Source: DASYTH01 sp035762905 (lineage in GTDB: Bacteria; Actinomycetota; Actinomycetes; Mycobacteriales; Pseudonocardiaceae). From it: a stretch of DNA of 17,446 bases. The notes below the pieces were generated by a model. It had not been told where the DNA came from. It made no database searches and saw only the letters and a program-made list of their open reading frames with translations. Positions 1-6,611 of the stretch are shown here, piece after piece (position 1 is the stretch's first letter; every line of letters begins with the position of its first letter). Position numbers and translations under genes: made by a program. The DNA is taken from NCBI RefSeq assembly GCF_035762905.1, contig NZ_DASUCC010000162.1, positions 1 to 17,446 of the forward strand. The letters run 5' to 3'.

Positions 1-49
1 GTCCACTATGGATCAACGGTGCGGTCGTCGCCACGCTGACCCATGGCGG

Positions 50-826
50 TCAGAGCGAGCGCTGATAGGACCGGAACGCGCGGGTGGCGATCCAGCCCAT
101 GGCGACCGCGACCGCGAGCAGGCCGCCGAGCCGCACCAGGACGGCCGCCCAGTCCGGATCGGCGGAGAGCGCCTCGCGGCTGGCCACCACCGTCCAGTCC
201 ACCGGGTTGTAGGCCGCGACCGTCGCCATCCAGTCCGGCATGACCTCCTTGGCGAGCATCGCCGAGGACAGGAAGGACAGCGGCAGGGTCAGCATGGTGG
301 AGAAGCCGATCAGCGACTCCCTGGTGCGCACCAGCAGCGCCATCCCGTTGGACAGCGAGCTGAACGCCGCGCCCAGCAGCACGGCGGCGACCAGCATGAC
401 CAGCACGCCGAGCACCCCGCCGGCGAACCGGGCGCCGGCGACAAGGCCGATCAGCACGATGACCACCGACTGGATCCCGATCGTGACGCCCTGGTAGGCC
501 ATGGACGACGCCATCATCGCGCCGCGGCTGGCCGGCGAGGACAGCATCCGATCCATCACGCCGCGGTCCATGTCCTCGATGAACGCCATTCCGGCCCAGC
601 CGCTGGAGAACAGCACGGTCATGACGACCACGCCAGGGGTGAGGAAGTCGATGTAGTGCTCGGCGGCGAAACCGGGGATCTCCACCACCCGCCGGAACAG
701 CTGGCCGAACAGCAGCAGCCAGATCATCGGCTGAATCAGCATGATCACCACGAACGCGGGCTGCCGGAGCATCGCCCGCAGGCCGCGCATGGTCAGGTGT
801 CCGGTGTGGACGGTCAGGGTGGTCAT
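50..826 (-). CDS. ABC-2 type exporter permease (DrrB-like)
   Basis: This is the 258-residue membrane subunit of a two-component ABC exporter, the partner of the ATPase gene directly upstream. Hydrophobic stretches suitable for about six membrane helices lie near residues 23-45, 60-84, 112-132, 137-166, 172-191 and 231-250, as in the ABC-2/DrrB family. The short N-terminal segment carries no signal peptide. The ATG start overlaps the stop of the ATPase gene by 4 nt (ATGA), so the two are translationally coupled. The family exports drugs, lipids or polyketides; the substrate cannot be read from the sequence. Linkage to a PadR regulator fits a drug-responsive efflux pump. A short inverted repeat (CTGACC / GGTCAG, 36-53) spans the stop codon but has no T-run, so I do not call a terminator. 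Confidence 0.9.
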   Translation of the reverse strand: MTTLTVHTGHLTMRGLRAMLRQPAFVVIMLIQPMIWLLLFGQLFRRVVEIPGFAAEHYIDFLTPGVVVMTVLFSSGWAGMAFIEDMDRGVMDRMLSSPASRGAMMASSMAYQGVTIGIQSVVIVLIGLVAGARFAGGVLGVLVMLVAAVLLGAAFSSLSNGMALLVRTRESLIGFSTMLTLPLSFLSSAMLAKEVMPDWMATVAAYNPVDWTVVASREALSADPDWAAVLVRLGGLLAVAVAMGWIATRAFRSYQRSL

Positions 827-1791
827 GCCGCCGCCCCCGTCTCCGCCGCGGCGAACGTCCGGCCGGTGTGGCGCAGGTAGACATCGTCAAGCGACGGCCG
901 GGCGACGGTGATCGACAGTGCGGTCAGCCCGCTCGCCTCCAGCGCGGCCAGCACCGCCGGCACCGCGCTCGCGCCGTTGTCCACCCTGGCCCGCACGGTC
1001 CGGCCGGCGACGGTCACGTCCGTGATCCCGCCGAGCCGGTCGATCGCCGAGCAGGCCGTGACCGGGTCCACCTCGGGCGCCAGCTCGGCCACCACGGCGT
1101 CGCCGCGCAGCTCGCTCTTGAGCTGCTCGGCGGTGCCGGTCGCGACGATCCGGCCGCGGTCCACGATGGCCAGGCGGTCGGCGAGGTGGTCGGCCTCGTC
1201 CAGGTAGTGCGTGGTGAGCAGGACGGTCAGCCGCTCGTGGCTGGCCAGCCGGGCGATCTCGGCCCACATCTCGGACCTGGCCTGCGGGTCCAGCCCGGTG
1301 GTCGGCTCGTCCAGGAACAGCACCCGGGGCCGGTGCATCAGGCCGAGCGCCACGTCCAGCTTGCGCTGCATCCCGCCGGAGTAGGTGCGCACCACCCGGC
1401 CGGCGGCCTCGGTCAGGCCGAACCGGTCGAGCAGCTCGTCGGCGCGGTCCCGGACGGTGCGGCCGCGCATGCCGTGCAGCCGGCCGGCCAGCAGCAGGTT
1501 CTCCCGGCCGGTGGCCTGCGGGTCGGTGCTGGCCCGCTGGGTGACCACGCCGATCGCCCGGCGCACGTCGTCCGGCCGGCGCAGCACGTCGATGCCGGCC
1601 ACCGTGGCCGTGCCGGCGTCCGGCCGGGACAGCGTGGTGAGGATCCTGATCGTGGTGGACTTGCCGGCGCCGTTCGGGCCGAGCAGACCGAACACGGTGC
1701 CGGCGGCGACCTCGAAGGTCAGCCCGTCAAGCGCGGTGACCTCCCCGTACCGCTTGACCAGGCCGTCCGCTGTTATCGCGGGGACATTCAT
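823..1791 (-). CDS. ABC exporter ATP-binding subunit (DrrA-like)
   Basis: This is a 322-residue ATPase of the daunorubicin-resistance (DrrA) type. Visible motifs are Walker A GPNGAGKST (38-46), Q-loop Q85, signature YSGGMQ (137-142), Walker B VLFLDE (157-162) and H-loop H195. After the nucleotide-binding domain comes the roughly 100-residue C-terminal extension typical of DrrA proteins. It should power the permease encoded next. I chose ATG 1791 because the alignable domain begins there and AGAGAGG lies about 11 nt upstream. A TTG at 1827 is in frame but lies inside an inverted repeat. The gene follows padR after a 218-nt gap that has its own promoter, a candidate PadR operator and a structured leader. 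The transported compound is unknown. Confidence 0.92.
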   Translation of the reverse strand: MNVPAITADGLVKRYGEVTALDGLTFEVAAGTVFGLLGPNGAGKSTTIRILTTLSRPDAGTATVAGIDVLRRPDDVRRAIGVVTQRASTDPQATGRENLLLAGRLHGMRGRTVRDRADELLDRFGLTEAAGRVVRTYSGGMQRKLDVALGLMHRPRVLFLDEPTTGLDPQARSEMWAEIARLASHERLTVLLTTHYLDEADHLADRLAIVDRGRIVATGTAEQLKSELRGDAVVAELAPEVDPVTACSAIDRLGGITDVTVAGRTVRARVDNGASAVPAVLAALEASGLTALSITVARPSLDDVYLRHTGRTFAAAETGAAA

Positions 1792-1799
1792 CTGCCTGT

Positions 1800-1836
1800 G
1801 GACCTCTCTTGTCGTCGAATGCGACAAGTCCGGTCC
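1800..1836 (-). promoter_or_regulatory. Leader hairpin covering the drrA-like ribosome binding site
   Basis: In the mRNA of the exporter operon, an outer stem (GGACC/GGTCC, 1832-1836 with 1800-1804), a symmetric 3x3 internal loop and an inner 7-bp stem (CTTGTCG/CGACAAG, 1808-1814 with 1822-1828) can form with a 7-nt loop. The purine-rich ribosome binding site (complement of 1803-1809) lies within the paired part, 11 nt before the ATG. The pairing is seen directly; a regulatory role is inference. The DNA inverted repeat could also serve as a protein-binding site. Confidence 0.5.
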
Positions 1837-1906
1837 TCGAGCGCAGCCGGCTAAGCTGAGGTTGCGCCTGGGTACCGCTCCGCCAAGGGCCGGACCTGGG
1901 GTTTGC

Positions 1907-1944
1907 CGCTGGTCGGGTGTTGCCGCACCCGACCAGCGTTTTTT
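1907..1944 (+). terminator. Strong intrinsic terminator on the plus strand inside the exporter leader
   Basis: A perfect 13-bp stem (CGCTGGTCGGGTG, 1907-1919, with 1926-1938) with a 6-nt loop is followed at once by TTTTTT (1939-1944). On the minus strand there is no T-run after the stem, so termination acts on plus-strand transcripts only. No plus-strand protein gene lies upstream of it: the exporter genes and padR all run on the minus strand. It either ends a short non-coding RNA or blocks antisense transcription into padR. Confidence 0.72.
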
Positions 1945-1950
1945 ATTGCT

Positions 1951-1966
1951 CGGATACTGATATCCG
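1951..1966. promoter_or_regulatory. Candidate PadR operator upstream of the exporter genes
   Basis: This is a perfect inverted repeat, CGGATA-CTGA-TATCCG. It starts 6 nt downstream of the proposed -10 of the exporter promoter, over the expected transcription start. The same CGGATA/TATCCG half-sites occur, fused without spacer, just downstream of the -10 of padR at 2664-2673. Shared sequence and equivalent position make this the likely PadR site. Confidence 0.6.
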
Positions 1967-1972
1967 ACGTCG

Positions 1973-2001
1973 AGTATGTAGTGGCATCACGGTGACGTCA
2001 A
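1973..2001 (-). promoter_or_regulatory. Candidate promoter of the exporter operon
   Basis: On the minus strand, -35 TTGACG (2001-1996) and -10 CATACT (1978-1973) are separated by 17 nt, just after the padR stop codon. Transcription would start near 1966, at the edge of the CGGATA...TATCCG palindrome, and leave a leader of about 175 nt. Confidence 0.5.
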
Positions 2002-2009
2002 GAGTGATG

Positions 2010-2645
2010 TCAGCCCAGCCCCGCGCGCCGCCAGTCCTCCGCGGTGGGCAGGTCACCACTCTCGTAGGCCCGGCGCCAGAGGTCGATCCCGGACAGCGCA
2101 CCGGTCTCGATCCCCTTCAGCACCCGCTCGATGAAGGCCAGCTCCGCCTTGCGCTGGTCCAGCACGTAGTCCAGCTCGATGGCCACCAGGTACATGCCCT
2201 GCTCGGTCATCCGGTCCAGCACCGCCTGGCCGCCGATGATCTCCGCCTCCAGCCGGCCGCGCCGGATGGTCAGCAGCCGCAACACCTCGTCCGGCGGCAG
2301 GCCGGGCAGCAGCGACAGCGCCGCCTCGAACTGGGTGTACTCCTTGACCGGCACCGCGATCAGCTCGGACAGCCAGTCCACGAACTCGGTGCGGCCCGCC
2401 TCGGTGATCCCGTACACGGTCCGCTCCGGACGCCGGCCCTCCCGCACCGTTTCGCGAACCTCGATCAGGCCGTGCCGCACCAGCGAGTCCACCACGGAGT
2501 ACAGCGAGCCGTAGTTGAGCTTGATGCTCGCCTCCTTGACCCGCTCGCGCATGGTGCCGGACATCTCGTACGGGTGCATGGGCTTCTCGATCAGCAGACC
2601 GAGCACCGCGAGGGCGAGGGGGTTGGACAGCTTCCGCTTGGCCAT
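2010..2645 (-). CDS. PadR-family transcriptional regulator
   Basis: This 211-residue protein has the PadR winged-helix domain at residues 5-90, including PYEMSG and the recognition-helix region NYGSLYSVVDSLVRHGLIE. A C-terminal antiparallel helical region (about 100-195) matches the dimerisation part of the longer PadR subfamily. Such proteins are usually repressors that release DNA when a hydrophobic compound binds, and they often control adjacent multidrug exporters. The ATG start has AGGGAA about 7 nt upstream. It lies 41 nt after the hydrolase gene and ahead of the exporter genes on the same strand. A palindrome in its own promoter and a related one at the exporter promoter suggest autoregulation and control of the exporter. 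Confidence 0.93.
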   Translation of the reverse strand: MAKRKLSNPLALAVLGLLIEKPMHPYEMSGTMRERVKEASIKLNYGSLYSVVDSLVRHGLIEVRETVREGRRPERTVYGITEAGRTEFVDWLSELIAVPVKEYTQFEAALSLLPGLPPDEVLRLLTIRRGRLEAEIIGGQAVLDRMTEQGMYLVAIELDYVLDQRKAELAFIERVLKGIETGALSGIDLWRRAYESGDLPTAEDWRRAGLG

Positions 2646-2663
2646 GGAGTTCCCTGAGGCAGT

Positions 2664-2683
2664 CGGATATCCGCCTCAGAATA
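2664..2683 (-). promoter_or_regulatory. padR promoter (-10) with candidate PadR operator
   Basis: The palindrome CGGATATCCG (2664-2673) lies 4 nt downstream of TATTCT (2683-2678, minus strand), a good -10 box. No clear -35 is visible. A second inverted repeat, CTGAGGC/GCCTCAG (2654-2660 with 2673-2679), surrounds it. The layout copies that of the exporter promoter at 1951-2001. Confidence 0.5.
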
Positions 2684-2686
2684 CTG

Positions 2687-3724
2687 TCAGGTCGAGTAGA
2701 GCCACACGCCGTCGGACTCGGTCCGGGTCAGCTCGCGCTGCAGCACCAGCACGTCCAGGTGCGCCCCGGTCTCGGTCACCGCCAGCATCTGGTTGAACGG
2801 GTCCAGCTCGGACAACTCGCGCTCCCGCCGGGTCCAGCGCAACCGGTTGGCCACCTCGAACGCGGTCGGCACCCCGCGCTGCACCTCGCGCAGCACCGTG
2901 GCCAGCCGCACCTCGTGGTGGTCGAGCAGCTCGTCCACCCGCCGGTGCACGCTCGCCGTGACCGGACCGTGCGCCGGCAGCAGCAGCATGTCCGGCATGT
3001 CCTTGACCAGCCGCAGGGAGTCCAGGTAGTCGCGCAGCGGGGTGGCCGGCACCACCGCTTCGAAGCCGATCGACGGCGTGATGTGCGGCAGGATGTGGTC
3101 CCCGGCGAACAGCAGCCCGGCCGGCTCGTCGCGCAGCACCACGTGCCCCTGGGTGTGCCCCGGGGTGGCGATCACCTCGAGCTCCCGGTCGGCCAGTTGG
3201 ATCCGCTCGCCGTCGTCCAGCCAACCGTCCGGCCGGCCCCACGGCGTGCGGTCCTCGCCCTGCCGCCGCGCGCCGAGCTTGGCGATCGTCTCGGACAGCG
3301 CGGTCGCACCGTAGCGGCGCAGTTGCCGGTGCTGGTCCTCGTAGCCGGCCCGGTCACCGAGCAGCAGCCGCTCCACGCTGGCCCGCTCGCCCCGGCCGAG
3401 GCTCACCCGCGTGCCGTACGCCTCGCGCAGGGCGATGGCCTGCGTGTAGTGGTCGCCGTGCGCGTGCGTAACCGCGATCCTGGCGATGTCGCTCAGGTCG
3501 TAGCCGAGGTTGCGCAGCGCCGCGGCGAGCGCCTTCTCGCTCTGCTCCAGCGCCCAGCCGGAGTCGACCAGCACCAGGCCGTCCGGGTCGTCGACGGCGT
3601 AGACGTTCACCGCGCGCAACGCGTCGAACGGCAACGGCAGCGGGACCCGGTAAACGCCGGGCGCCACCCGAAACGAGCCCGGTTCGGTCCAGTCGTCCGG
3701 TTGGTCACGAATCGCCGCCGTCAC
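2687..3724 (-). CDS. Metallo-beta-lactamase-fold hydrolase
   Basis: This 345-residue cytoplasmic enzyme belongs to the metallo-beta-lactamase superfamily. The zinc-binding motif HAHGDH is at 87-92, followed by TPGHTQGH (188-194), the bridging aspartate in AGDH (209) and a final histidine in PAHGP (252). The C-terminal 80 or so residues look like the winged-helix tail found in LACTB2-like members. The substrate is unknown; relatives include thioester, phosphodiester and lactone hydrolases. The start is a GTG with no ribosome binding site. TAGGTT sits 6 nt upstream, which suggests a leaderless mRNA. It precedes padR by 41 nt on the same strand and may be partly co-transcribed with it. It is divergent from the DUF6351 gene. 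Confidence 0.92.
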   Translation of the reverse strand: MTAAIRDQPDDWTEPGSFRVAPGVYRVPLPLPFDALRAVNVYAVDDPDGLVLVDSGWALEQSEKALAAALRNLGYDLSDIARIAVTHAHGDHYTQAIALREAYGTRVSLGRGERASVERLLLGDRAGYEDQHRQLRRYGATALSETIAKLGARRQGEDRTPWGRPDGWLDDGERIQLADRELEVIATPGHTQGHVVLRDEPAGLLFAGDHILPHITPSIGFEAVVPATPLRDYLDSLRLVKDMPDMLLLPAHGPVTASVHRRVDELLDHHEVRLATVLREVQRGVPTAFEVANRLRWTRRERELSELDPFNQMLAVTETGAHLDVLVLQRELTRTESDGVWLYST

Positions 3725-3730
3725 GGCTGG

Positions 3731-3736
3731 AACCTA
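3731..3736 (-). promoter_or_regulatory. -10 box of a leaderless promoter for the hydrolase gene
   Basis: TAGGTT on the minus strand ends 6 nt before the GTG start codon. This places the expected transcription start at the first base of the start codon. No convincing -35 is visible. Confidence 0.5.
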
Positions 3737-3765
3737 ACTCGAACGGCAGCGCCACCGGACGGCTC

Positions 3766-3795
3766 GTGACACACGCCACGCCGGTGCCTTACCGT
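3766..3795 (+). promoter_or_regulatory. Leaderless promoter of the DUF6351-like gene
   Basis: -35 GTGACA (3766-3771) and -10 TACCGT (3790-3795) are 18 nt apart. The ATG at 3802 follows the -10 after 6 nt. The GTG at 3766 is therefore better explained as part of the -35 than as an upstream start codon. Confidence 0.55.
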
Positions 3796-3801
3796 CGAGC
3801 G

Positions 3802-5898
3802 ATGCAGCGCCGCATGGCCGTCCTGGCCGCACTCGTCACCGGATTCGGTTTGGTGGGCACGGGTTACGCGCAAGCGACCCCGCCCGACCGGCTCACCATC
3901 GAGGTGGTGTCCAACCGCGCCGACCTGATCACCGGGGGCGACGCGCTGGTCCGGGTGGACCGGCCGCGGCACACCGCCGTCCGGGTGGAGCTGAACGGCC
4001 GGGACGTGACCGGCTCCTTCCGGCCGCAACCGGACGGAACGCTGCTCGGTCTCCTCGAGGGTCTGCGGGTCGGCGAGAACCGGCTCACCGCGCGGCCCCG
4101 GTTCGGCATCGGCGCCCGGCTGACGATCACCAACCATCCCATCGGCGGACCGGTCTTCGCCGGACCGCAGGTGCAACCCTGGGTGTGCGGCACCGAGGCG
4201 GCCGGACTCGGGCCGGCCCTGGACGCGGCGTGCAACGCCCCGACCCGGTACACGTTCTTCTACCGCAACGCGCAGACCAACCAGTTCGCGCCGTACGACC
4301 CGGCCGCGCCGCCGCCCGCCGACTTGATCGGGCGGACCAGCACCGACCAGGGCGTGACCGTGCCCTACATCGTGCGGGTCGAGCGCGGCACCGCCGACCG
4401 CGGCATCTACGACATCGCCGTGCTGTTCGACCCGGCAGCCAACACGCCGGCCGGGTGGAACCACAAGCTGGTGGTGCCGTTCGGTGGCGGCTCCGCGCCG
4501 CACCACGTCCAGGAGCTGCCCGGCCAGGTGCTCCAGGATCTCCCGCTGTCCCGCGGTTTCATGGTGGCCACGTCGGGCCTGAACGTGCAGGGCCAGAACG
4601 CCAACGGCGTGGTCTCCGCCGAGGCCGTGCTGATGGTCAAGGAACGGATCGTCGAGCGGTACGGCCAGATCCGGTACACGATCGGCGCCGGCTGCTCCGG
4701 CGGCGCCATCCAGCAGCAGCTGATCGCGGCCACCTATCCCGGGCTGCTCGACGGCATCCAGCCCAACTGCAGCTACACCGACACCTGGACCACCGGCACC
4801 GAGGTCGGCGACTGCCACCTGCTGGTCAACTACTTCACCACCATCTCCCCGGCGCTGTGGCCGGACCCGGCGCAGCGGGCGCTGGTCGACGGGCACAAGG
4901 ACGTCACCGACTGCCTGGCCTGGAACATCGCGTTCGCGCCGGTGAGCGACCCGACAAGGGCGGCCAACTGCAACCTGCCCCAGGCCCTGGTCTACCACCC
5001 GCAGACCAACCCGAGCGGGGTGCGCTGCACCATCCAGGACTACATGATCGCCGTGCTCGGCGCCCGCGAGCAGGACGGCTTCGCCAAGCTGCCGGCCAGC
5101 AACACCGGGGTGCAGTACGGGCTCAACGCCTTGCAGGCCGGGCAGATCACGGCGGAGCAGTTCGTCGACCTGAACACCAAGATCGGCAGCAAGGACGTCG
5201 ACTGGCGGTTCCAGCCGCAGCGCGCGGTGCCCGACCCCGGTTCGGTGCGCACGCTCTACCGCACCGGCCAGGTGGTCGACGCCCGGCAGCTGGCGACCGT
5301 CCCGATCATCGACCTGCGCGGGTACAACGAGACCCGGGAGATCCACACCTCGTTCCACAGCTACAAGATGCGGGCCAAGCTGGACCGGGACGCCGGCGGG
5401 CACGGCAACCAGATCATCTGGACGTTCCCGGCACCGATCGTGCCGCCGCCGCAGATCGCGCTGCAGTCGTTCCTGCTGATGGATCAGTGGCTGGCCGCCA
5501 TCGAGGCCGACCGCAGCCACAAACCGCTGCGCGCCAAGGTGATCGCGAACAAGCCGGCGGCCGCCGTCGACGCCTGCTGGATCGACGGGGTGCAGGTCTT
5601 CGACCTGGCCCGGTGCGGCCAGACCTACCCGCCGTTCGCCGACGCGCGGATCGCCGCGGGCGGCCCGCTGGCCGACGACATCCTGCAGTGCCAGCTGAAA
5701 CGGCCGGATCGCCGGGACTACCGGGTCACGTTCACCGATGCCCAGTGGGCGGCGCTGCGCACCGCGTTCCCCACCGGCGTGTGCGACTGGCGCAGGCCGA
5801 GCGTCGACCAGCGCCCGGCCATCCCCTGGATGAGCTTTGCCGACGGTCCCGGTGGCGCGCCCCTCGGTGATCCGCCGCGGTCCCGTCCGGCCTTGTAG
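3802..5898 (+). CDS. Secreted DUF6351-like protein, probable alpha/beta-hydrolase
   Basis: This 698-residue exported protein starts MQRRMAVLAALVTGF, a Sec-type signal peptide with likely cleavage after AQA near residue 25. The mature part opens with LTIEVVSNRADLITGGDAL, which I recall as typical of DUF6351 proteins of actinomycetes. A nucleophile-elbow-like GCSGG places Ser299 next to a cysteine, as in tannase/feruloyl-esterase relatives. Candidate acid and histidine partners lie in the segment near residues 503-534 (DLRGYNE, EIHTSFHS, GGHGN). Many cysteines (CGTEAAG, CNAP, NCSYTD, CHLL, CLAW, CNLP, CTIQ) suggest an extracellular disulfide-rich fold. Biochemical function is not established; esterase activity is inference. 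The ATG at 3802 is chosen from the promoter position and signal peptide. Confidence 0.87.
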   Translation: MQRRMAVLAALVTGFGLVGTGYAQATPPDRLTIEVVSNRADLITGGDALVRVDRPRHTAVRVELNGRDVTGSFRPQPDGTLLGLLEGLRVGENRLTARPRFGIGARLTITNHPIGGPVFAGPQVQPWVCGTEAAGLGPALDAACNAPTRYTFFYRNAQTNQFAPYDPAAPPPADLIGRTSTDQGVTVPYIVRVERGTADRGIYDIAVLFDPAANTPAGWNHKLVVPFGGGSAPHHVQELPGQVLQDLPLSRGFMVATSGLNVQGQNANGVVSAEAVLMVKERIVERYGQIRYTIGAGCSGGAIQQQLIAATYPGLLDGIQPNCSYTDTWTTGTEVGDCHLLVNYFTTISPALWPDPAQRALVDGHKDVTDCLAWNIAFAPVSDPTRAANCNLPQALVYHPQTNPSGVRCTIQDYMIAVLGAREQDGFAKLPASNTGVQYGLNALQAGQITAEQFVDLNTKIGSKDVDWRFQPQRAVPDPGSVRTLYRTGQVVDARQLATVPIIDLRGYNETREIHTSFHSYKMRAKLDRDAGGHGNQIIWTFPAPIVPPPQIALQSFLLMDQWLAAIEADRSHKPLRAKVIANKPAAAVDACWIDGVQVFDLARCGQTYPPFADARIAAGGPLADDILQCQLKRPDRRDYRVTFTDAQWAALRTAFPTGVCDWRRPSVDQRPAIPWMSFADGPGGAPLGDPPRSRPAL

Positions 5899-5928
5899 AA
5901 ACCGGCCACTCGGGCGACCCCGTCCTGC

Positions 5929-5934
5929 TACGTT
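5929..5934 (+). promoter_or_regulatory. -10 box of a leaderless promoter for the acidic repeat protein
   Basis: TACGTT ends 6 nt before the ATG at 5941, and there is no purine-rich ribosome binding site in between. The spacing is identical to that of the DUF6351-like gene and phoU. Confidence 0.45.
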
Positions 5935-5940
5935 TCCGGC

Positions 5941-6480
5941 ATGCCGGACATCGAGTACCGGTTCGGAACCGGTCAGGGCGATCCGCACGTGCACCATTCG
6001 GCGGCCGATGTCGACGTCTCCGGGGACGGGGTCGCCGACGGTGTCGCGCTGGACTTCGACGGCGACGGCCGGGTCGACGACGTGCTGTGGGACTCCGACG
6101 GCGACGGGATCGCCGACACCGCGCTGCTGGATCACGACGACGACGGCAAGGCCGAGTCGGCCTACCACGACCCGACCGGCCTGGGCACCTGGAACGCCAA
6201 GGGACAGGGCGGTGGCACGGCGCAGTCCGGCCCGCCGCCGGCCGAGCAGCCGGCCCCCGACCCCAACCCGGCACCGCAGCCCGCCCCCACGGACAGCGAC
6301 TACACGCCCTACGACTTCGACGACGAGCCCGGCGCCGACGATGATCCGGACTCCGACGACGACCCGGACTCCGACGACCCCGACCCGGGCGACGATGACG
6401 ACGATCCGGACGGGTTGTTCGACGACCTCATGACCGACGAGGACACCGCCGACATCCGCGCGGACTGGTACGAGGAGTAG
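5941..6480 (+). CDS. Acidic protein with Asp/Gly repeats, function unknown
   Basis: This 179-residue, very acidic protein has no signal peptide or membrane segment. Residues 25-76 are four tandem 13-residue repeats, each opening with a variant of DxDGDG (DVSGDG, DFDGDG, DSDGDG, DHDDDG). This resembles calcium-binding loops of thrombospondin-3/VCBS-type repeats. A Pro-rich linker (about 90-112) leads to a tail almost entirely Asp, Pro and Gly (115-160), ending DWYEE. Similar small repeat proteins occur in actinomycetes, but I do not know a tested function. Calcium binding is inference from the repeat. Transcription appears leaderless from TACGTT at 5929. The gene follows the DUF6351-like gene by 42 nt and converges with the gluconolactonase-like gene across a 131-nt gap with no clear terminator. 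Confidence 0.85.
   Translation: MPDIEYRFGTGQGDPHVHHSAADVDVSGDGVADGVALDFDGDGRVDDVLWDSDGDGIADTALLDHDDDGKAESAYHDPTGLGTWNAKGQGGGTAQSGPPPAEQPAPDPNPAPQPAPTDSDYTPYDFDDEPGADDDPDSDDDPDSDDPDPGDDDDDPDGLFDDLMTDEDTADIRADWYEE
6013..6168 (+). repeat. Four 39-nt coding repeats (13-residue Asp/Gly unit)
   Basis: Codons 25-37, 38-50, 51-63 and 64-76 each encode D-x-(D/S)-(G/D)-D-G-x-(A/V)-(D/E)-(G/D/T/S) followed by three variable residues. Register is exact with no spacer. The repeat has diverged at the DNA level, so it is a protein-level repeat rather than a recent duplication. Confidence 0.8.
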
Positions 6481-6611
6481 GCAGGGCCTGGTCGTTTGGA
6501 TCATGGTGTGAAGTCTTTGGACCGGCCAACGCAACCTCAGGGGGCACCGTGACGGCACCCGGCCACGATCAACCCGTGAACCGCACTTTCGTTGGGACGT
6601 AACGACAGCAG

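Noticed and set aside
6481..6611. Convergent gap examined for a bidirectional terminator
   Set aside because: Only short stems are present (for example CGTT/AACG near 6593-6606) without T-runs on either strand.
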